A DNA stretch of 21,032 nt, taken from the NCBI GenBank assembly GCA_003427395.1, contig BFEA01000108.1, forward strand, positions 495,390 through 516,421, in the 5' to 3' direction. A program made the position numbers and the translations under genes. The notes under the pieces are model-generated. The model saw only the letters and a list, made by a program, of their open reading frames with translations. It did no database searches and was not told where the DNA came from. Source of the DNA: Chara braunii. Taxonomy: Eukaryota; Streptophyta; Charophyceae; Charales; Characeae. Below, one piece after another: positions 16,201 to 21,032 of this stretch. Each line of letters starts with the position of its first letter. The stretch's first letter is position 1.

Positions 16201-16560
16201 TTTTCTTTTCTTTTCTTTTCTTCGAGCCTGAATCGGACTAAGATAGAGTCCTTTTGAGTGCGTGTATCTAACGACCAGACATGTACAGGAACTACCAAGA
16301 TAGCAGCCGTGGAAATAGCCGCTGCTGTGTACTTGTATTGGAACACGTATTTAACCATCCTTCGGGTCCAGAAACAACCAGAATAGCAGCCCTAGAAATC
16401 ATGGCTGCTTTGTATTTCCATTTGGCCAGTAGCACTGGAAATCTTGGCTGAATGAAAAAAATGCCTGATTCTGAACGGGATTCGTGGGCAGATGCAGGAA
16501 ATCGTGATTGCTCTGCTTTTGGGTGTGCATCCAGGTGGGGCTGCTATGTACTTGTATTCT
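16201..16560. repeat. (TTTTC)n run and degenerate AGCAGCC/GGCTGCT repeats
   Basis: A TTTTC pentamer run occupies 16201-16222. After it, blocks of the form ATAGCAGCC, GAAATCATGGCTGCT and TGTACTTGTATT recur around 16300, 16383, 16430 and 16500 with substantial divergence. AGCAGCC and GGCTGCT are complementary, so each block can form a short hairpin (clearest at 16385-16408). Probably an old, decayed tandem repeat. Confidence 0.6.
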
Positions 16561-16936
16561 AGCAGCGGCCCTGGGCATCGGGGCAGTGAAGAAGCGAGAG
16601 TTGACCTCGGCCCCGCCTCTGCAGACTTTGACTTTGACCCTGGGCCATGAAAGATGGTGCGGGGCGCCAACAACTGTCTTCTAAAGGACAAAAGAAAAGG
16701 AGACGACAGACGGATCACGGCACGAGACAAAGCTGCGAAAAGCAAAATGAAAGTAAACCTATGACACAGAGCACCATCCCGAAAACTCATGATGCGAGTT
16801 TCTGCAGGTTTTTTGTTGGGCCCAGCCCTTGGGCCGTGCCTTTCCCAGTATCCCCCCCTCCGCCCCCTCCCCCCCCCACCCACCACCACCACCAAAAGTA
16901 TGTAAGTTTTGCCAACACTGAGGGGGGAAATAGTAT

Positions 16937-17263
16937 GTGGACGATGTGGTGAGGAATGAAGATGATGGGGATATCGCCCCTGCCAAACCTAGCATGGTGC
17001 CTTCGTATGATGTTGTTGGAATTGATCCGGGGGCAATCCCATGTGAGCTTGTTCTGATTACTCGGGGGACATTCTGCCCTGCAGAAGTGGCTACCACCAG
17101 CTCAGCTTCCAGTTGGAGTGGGCTCCCCATTGCATGGCTGCGTATACCATGGCATCAACTACAGCAGAGGAGGAGGGGGAGAAGACAGAAGGGGCCAGTT
17201 TTTTGGCTATTCAGACCCTCCACAGCCGGCCTGCTGACTCCACAGCACCAGCAGCAATATTGA
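16937..17263 (+). CDS. Unidentified open frame, possible exon
   Basis: The frame begins at GTG, with no ATG, and contains DDGDIAPAKPSMVPSYDVVG and IDPGAIPCELVLITRG, which reads like ordinary protein sequence without low-complexity bias, then degrades into Arg/Gln-rich GA-strand translation. A good splice-acceptor-like sequence, TTCTGCCCTGCAG, ends at 17084, and after it all three plus frames stay open for 40 or more codons, so frame choice is ambiguous. No family recognised. It could be one or two exons of a gene or chance. Confidence 0.15.
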   Translation: MDDVVRNEDDGDIAPAKPSMVPSYDVVGIDPGAIPCELVLITRGTFCPAEVATTSSASSWSGLPIAWLRIPWHQLQQRRRGRRQKGPVFWLFRPSTAGLLTPQHQQQY

Positions 17264-17318
17264 AGAGGGAAGAGGAGGGGAGAGGAGGAGGGGAGAGGAG
17301 GGGGGGAGAGAGGGGGTA
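17255..17318. repeat. Purine-only GAGGGG-rich tract
   Basis: Nearly pure G/A on the plus strand with many GGGG runs (GGAGGGG, GGAGGGGGGG, GAGGGGG), giving potential for triplex or quadruplex structures. A similar purine stretch lies at 17923-17985. Confidence 0.8.
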
Positions 17319-17319
17319 A

Positions 17320-17980
17320 TTTGGCCAACATTGTTAGAAGACTGTATATGCTGCAGCATGTTGGTCAAAGGTAGGGCAAGCAAGGTAGTCCGTCGTAAAT
17401 CACCAGTACCCCAGGGGGTCTTAGGCCCCCTCTGATGCAAATGCATATGGACCTGCACGGCGCACCAATTCATTAGGGTCTTGGGTGCAACCCTCCGCGG
17501 AATCATTACACTGGCAAGGACCCTTGGTTCGGTGAATAGTGGACTCTAGATTTACTAGATCGCATTTATCATAGTCTTAGGGGCACATTGTCCTATATGT
17601 ATATATGAACAGTGTGGCATCTATATGTCTGTTTAGTCTCCCAGAGGGGATCCCCCATCGATGCCACACCATGAAGCCCAGCACCCCCCTCTCTTAGTAC
17701 TACGCTAATGACAAGGAGCAGATCTTCCGAAAGGAGCGGGGTGGCAACACTGGTTCGTTGCCTCAGTTGAGGACTTTCATTCGCCCGTTAGGGTCTTTGT
17801 ACTGCGCTCCCATGAGGGGTCTTTTTGATCTTCTTGCTGACCTAGCTACGAGATTTGTTTGGGTTTTTTTCTTTTTTTCTTTTTTCTTTTTATTGCCCGT
17901 GTACCCAAGGTAAGGTTGGAGGAATGGAGGTGGCGGATGGGAGGAGGGGGAGGAGTAGGAGGAGGAGGAGAAGAAGAATG
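17320..17980. other. No gene identified; one 10-bp stem
   Basis: GTGTGGCATC (17612-17621) and GATGCCACAC (17660-17669) form a perfect 10-bp inverted repeat with a 38-base spacer. AGGGGGTCTTAGGCCCCCT near 17412-17430 is a second small stem. Nothing else in this stretch is supportable; I see no match to known RNA cores. Confidence 0.5.
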
Positions 17981-17983
17981 AAG

Positions 17984-17985
<2 letters not shown>

Positions 17986-18046
<61 letters not shown>
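17986..18046. repeat. (TC)30 microsatellite
   Basis: Sixty-one bases of uninterrupted alternating T and C, preceded by a GGA/GAA-rich purine tract. Open frames through it translate to Leu-Ser or Arg-Glu repeats and are artefacts. Confidence 0.97.
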
Positions 18047-18049
<3 letters not shown>

Positions 18050-18189
18050 CCATAACTCAGATGCTGGCAGGTGCAAGCTGTTGTCTTGAGCCGCAGTAGA
18101 TGGCAGAGTGAAGCCGGACTTTGCCAGCAGCGGTAGGCACTGGGTGCCCAGAGCCACACCCACCTGCACCCACCCGACAGAAGGTGATG

Positions 18190-18415
18190 GGGTCCGGTCT
18201 GGGTCTACCTTAATGTGTTTGGGTGGGTCACAAATGAGTGCAGCTAGGTCGAGTTCATTTTTGGATTACTTTCTTCATGCCTTTGTGGGTCACTGGCGGG
18301 TGAAAAACTGGTCTGGGTCACCTGCTGGTTGGGTGATGGTATGGCCTGGGTCACCTGTGACCCAAAGGCCCAGGAAGCCTGAATATTTGCCCCCCCCCCC
18401 CCCACCCACCCACAG
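18190..18415. repeat. GGGTCAC-rich degenerate repeat region
   Basis: CTGGGTC, GGGTGGGTCACAAATG, GTGGGTCACTGG, CTGGGTCACCTGC and CTGGGTCACCTGTGACCC recur over ~180 bp with irregular spacing. At 18348-18363 GGGTCACCTGTGACCC is an almost perfect palindrome, extended by flanking GGCC on both sides. A C14 run follows at 18390-18403 and CCCACCCACCCACAGGG after it. Confidence 0.6.
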
Positions 18416-18419
18416 GGCC

Positions 18420-19560
18420 CAGCTGCACAGTGCAAAGGACCTGATAGATAGGGGTAAAAAAGGGCCTGGGTCCAGTTGTCCAGGCCCAACAAGCAGAAGC
18501 GGGAAAAGACAAACGAGCACTCTGCCCCTTCAGTCCTATGCTCCCCTCCTTAAACCACCGGTACTTCCTAGAGTCGTGCCCGTTAACACGCCACGATTTT
18601 AGGAAATGTACGGGCTATTACAGGAGCGCCCAAATTCATCCGACTAGAAATGTTTCTACTCCTTATTTTTCTGCGGCCAATAGCTGGGCCAAATACTGGT
18701 GGTTTAAAAGAAAAAGGGACCGGATAACCCATAGTACGCAGCGAGATTCACTCAGATTTTCCAGTTTACTAGTGTACTAGACTTTGCTGTGGACTTCCAA
18801 ATTCGTCCCTCTGCCCTCAGGTTACCATTGATGCTCGTGGGCGGCGAACGGTAGAGATGTTCGCAGCGGTTGGCAGCCTTAGCGGGCGGCAATGTTGATA
18901 GGATTTATTTCTAGCGAGTTTCGTCTTGGAATTTTGGAGATTGAAGGGCGAAGCTCAGTGTATAAGTGGCGCCTTGTTATCACGAGCTCAAGATGAAGCT
19001 CGTCGTGAAAGGGGATCACTTGGAATAGCCAGCCGTTGGTTGAACCCCGACCGTGTCTATGATACGCAGCTGAACGGAATACTCGTGAACGTGGGATGCT
19101 GGTGGGATAATTGCCCGGACGTGTTCGGCAAGGCCGATCCGCTACAAGATCGCACGTCTTCCCTCGTACAGCGACGTCGAAAATCGTATGTGCCAGGACA
19201 TTGAGGAAACCAGGCCACGAAGTGGCAACAGCATCAGAAGCGCACTGCGTATTCAATTCATCCCAGAGAGCATATGGTGGAACCGGTTCGCACCGTGCTG
19301 GTGGTCGATCGTGAACTCTTTGAGTTATTTCTTTGTAAATATCGTTGTTAATGATCAGTTTTTGAGCGATCGCATTTTGAATATGAAATTGTTTTATTTG
19401 GTAATGTTTTGCCGCAATGTCATGGTGTCGGCGGATTTGTAATGGTGTCAAGGGGGGAATGGCACGAGCGGTCGGGCAGGAAAATTTTAGTTTGCACGTT
19501 TGGTCAGGTAATGATGTTCTCATGGTGCAGGCAGGGCCGGGTGGAAGCTTTTCCCTGGCG
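18420..19560. other. No gene supported
   Basis: The longest open frame is 214 codons on the minus strand (18879-19523), with several shorter plus-strand frames over the same bases. None shows a domain or motif I recognise, and no frame is clearly favoured. The near-balanced composition and the overlap of open frames on both strands would fit either an old, decayed coding remnant or chance. Confidence 0.4.
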
Positions 19561-19720
19561 GCGGGCAGGTCGGGCGTGAGGTCAGAATTTCAGAAACTAT
19601 TTTGGGTGGGTGGGGTGACCTAAGGTGGAAAATAAAATTCTTGGGTGAGGGTGGGCTGTACCAAAGATAAAAATTGGCTGGGTCGGGTCAAGTACGAGGA
19701 ATGAAAAAGTGCCCACCTCT
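19560..19720. repeat. G-rich GGGT repeat tract
   Basis: TTTTGGGTGGGTGGGGTGACC, CTTGGGTGAGGGTGGGC and GGCTGGGTCGGGTCAAG form a GGGT-rich plus strand resembling the 18.2-18.4 kb region. TGGGTGGGTGGGG has four G runs only if the first three runs and the GGGG are counted with single-T spacers, giving quadruplex potential. Confidence 0.5.
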
Positions 19721-19906
19721 GGCGCCCAGGTGAGTCCTCTGGCCAATGCTGCGCCGCAGACCCCCACTCTCGCCAATTGTACTCTCCACCAGCACGTATG
19801 TCTGCAACACCTTGCCACGCTAACACTCCAGTTAGGCCTTCTTGGGTGCGTATTCAAATAAGGGAGAACGCCTTGCCATCATGAAAACACCTGCTGTTAC
19901 CTATAT

Positions 19907-20002
19907 AGCTGCACTGCATGAATCAGAGCTGATACTGGGGTAGGTACAGGGCCCTCCATAGCTGCATGAATCAGAGCTGAGTACTGGGGTAGGGCCCTCC
20001 AT
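19907..20002. repeat. Tandem repeat, ~52 and ~44 bp units
   Basis: AGCTGCACTGCATGAATCAG, AGCTGATACTGGGGTAGG, GGGCCCTCCAT from 19907 is repeated from 19959 with CACTG and GTACA deleted from the second unit. Confidence 0.9.
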
Positions 20003-20105
20003 CGCGTCCTGTAACCAAGTATGGAGTCCTATTTCTGCGGATTTTCCTACAGCTCCAATAAAGAGTAAAACACAAATAGCAGTTCTACAGGCTGTTGCCA
20101 AATGG

Positions 20106-20345
20106 ATGAGCGAATTGTAGTGCCCCGGCTACTCCTCAGCCCAGCTATGTACTGTTGGGTGGCTACCTAGGGCGAATAGACTGGAGAATAGACTAAGGTG
20201 GCAAAGAATAGGAGAGGAGGAAGGAGAATGAGCGAATTGTAGTGCCCCACCTACTCCTCAGCCCAGCTATGTACTGCTGGGCGGCTACCTAGGGCGAATA
20301 GACTGGAGAATAGACAAAGGTAGTGAAGAGTAGGAGAGGAGGAGG
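20106..20345. repeat. Two-unit tandem duplication, 122 bp period, with conserved hairpin
   Basis: ATGAGCGAATTGTAGTGCCCC starts both units (20106 and 20228) and the whole ~120 bp is highly similar. Each unit contains a 7-bp stem with an 8-base loop TATGTACT: GCCCAGC/GTTGGGT in the first and GCCCAGC/GCTGGGC in the second. The two differences in the stem are C/T changes that keep pairing through G-U on the plus-strand RNA. No coding frame is kept, as 122 is not a multiple of three. Confidence 0.95.
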
Positions 20346-20366
20346 ATAGCTTTCAATAATGAATGA

Positions 20367-20603
20367 ATGAATATTTCACCGACCTCCAGGCTCTCTCCTC
20401 TCTGCTTCCACAACCTCAATGGTCAAACCCAACACTCTACCGATGATGATATAGCTGATGTCTCTTCCAAAAACAACTTGTCGATGCCACTCAACACCCC
20501 CAGCACTATGTCAATTGGCGCTATGGAGGTTGATCCTCTAAACCAGCACTGCCTGCCTCCTGGAACAGTCTGTTCAGCAAGCAATCACCGCCAGCTAGGT
20601 CAG
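20367..20603 (+). CDS. Candidate exon of an unidentified protein
   Basis: From ATG at 20367 the frame begins MNISPTSRLSPLCFHNLNGQ and runs 79 codons to CAG immediately before a GTAAGC donor at 20604. Composition is normal for a soluble, Ser/Asn/Thr-rich, probably disordered protein segment (TDDDIADVSSKNN, MEVDPLNQ). No domain recognised. Upstream, an AG at 20388-20389 could instead be the acceptor of an internal exon starting at 20390. If joined to the AG ending at 20723 the frame meets TAG after one codon, which would make this a terminal coding exon; that is a weakness or a real stop. Confidence 0.3.
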
Positions 20604-20658
20604 GTAAGCCTCTCTTTTACTCTCACCTCTCTGCACAGGCTTGATCATCCTCAACCCC

Positions 20659-20709
<51 letters not shown>

Positions 20710-20723
20710 CTGCCTCCTTGCAG
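20604..20723 (+). other. Candidate 120-bp intron containing (CT)22
   Basis: The sequence starts CAG|GTAAGC and ends TGCCTCCTTGCAG|C, both close to U2-type consensus. The (CT)22 microsatellite at 20662-20705 sits in the position of the polypyrimidine tract. A closer acceptor-like CTCTGCACAG ends at 20638 but would give a 35-bp intron, probably too short. Sequence after 20724 has a frame reading ARAVKQSSIIKKRGGMNDPT, but it is not in phase with the upstream exon. Confidence 0.35.
20662..20705. repeat. (CT)22 microsatellite
   Basis: Forty-four bases of perfect CT repeat. T12 and C8 runs follow at about 20803-20824. Nothing further is identified to the end of the window, although CCCCCACAG near 20966-20974 is acceptor-like. 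Confidence 0.95.
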
Positions 20724-21032
20724 CGCTAGGGCTGTGAAGCAGAGTTCCATCATCAAGAAGCGAGGCGGAATGAATGACCCAACTGGGGCAGGCGGCTCTT
20801 CCTTTTTTTTTTTTTCCCCCCCCCAAAGAAAGCCCAGGTTGTCGTAGAGGTGGGATACTAGACGGATGGCAGTCACCCACAGTACTCGGCCACTCGGTTG
20901 TCCATATGAACCCCTCTGAGGACCCCACCCACTCTTCCTCTCATGTTTTTCCCTTGCACCCCCCCACCCCCACAGGCTGCTTTTTTGTAGTGTCGACTTG
21001 TTCTGACCTGCCTCCTCTTGCCTCTTCGAAGG

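Noticed and set aside
17612-17669. Structured RNA or terminator from the 10-bp stem
   Set aside because: The 38-base spacer has no known RNA core and there is no T run or transcript evidence; a single stem is not enough.
18879-19523. 214-codon minus-strand open frame
   Set aside because: No recognisable motif, and plus-strand frames over the same bases are also open for 60-90 codons. Kept only as a possible decayed coding remnant.

Overview
This window reads as non-coding, repeat-dense nuclear DNA of a eukaryote. The evidence is negative and positive. No open frame has a recognisable protein domain, and the longest stop-free frames (up to about 260 codons) run through homopolymer tracts and tandem repeats. 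There are no operon-like gene runs. There are long (AG)n/(CT)n microsatellites, a 38-base C run, T runs of 18 to 31 bases, tRNA-derived SINE-like units with recognisable A and B boxes, foldback elements with terminal inverted repeats, and U2-type splice signals such as CAG/GTAAGC. A large streptophyte-alga type genome (Chara-like) would fit the GA-rich microsatellites and repeat load, but that is only a guess; I cannot assign the species.

Layout. 1-2.5 kb: T/G-rich DNA with a 127-bp tandem duplication, a (AG)23 microsatellite, one copy of a 'GGCATACTCAC' inverted-end element (family C) and a 40-64 bp tandem array. 2.8-4.7 kb: a 1.9-kb stretch whose plus strand is strongly pyrimidine-rich, with two local duplications. 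5.5-7.1 kb: two minus-strand tRNA-like SINE heads, a palindromic TA-flanked MITE abutting one of them (family A), a second inverted-repeat element (family B) and a three-unit ~170-bp satellite. 7.4-10.8 kb: the densest repeat zone, with a complete family C element, several pieces of a SINE family with a conserved 3' domain, three copies of another dispersed repeat (family D), a C38 tract, two minisatellites and a second family B element. 10.8-12.7 kb: nothing identifiable apart from small repeats. 12.7-15.5 kb: one weak ORF, family E repeats and two more family A MITEs, one of them a near-perfect hairpin. 15.5-18.4 kb: simple-sequence inverted repeat with Z-DNA potential, degenerate tandem repeats, GA-rich DNA and a (TC)30 tract. 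18.4-21 kb: mostly unassigned, then two young tandem duplications and the best exon/intron candidate of the window (donor at 20604, acceptor ending at 20723, with a (CT)22 microsatellite inside the putative intron).

There is no gene set acting together here. The most informative content is the set of small non-autonomous elements. Three families (A, B, C) have inverted ends and recur at least twice each inside 21 kb, and a tRNA-derived SINE family shares a 3' domain between copies. All homology between copies was found by eye; no alignment, folding or database search was run.
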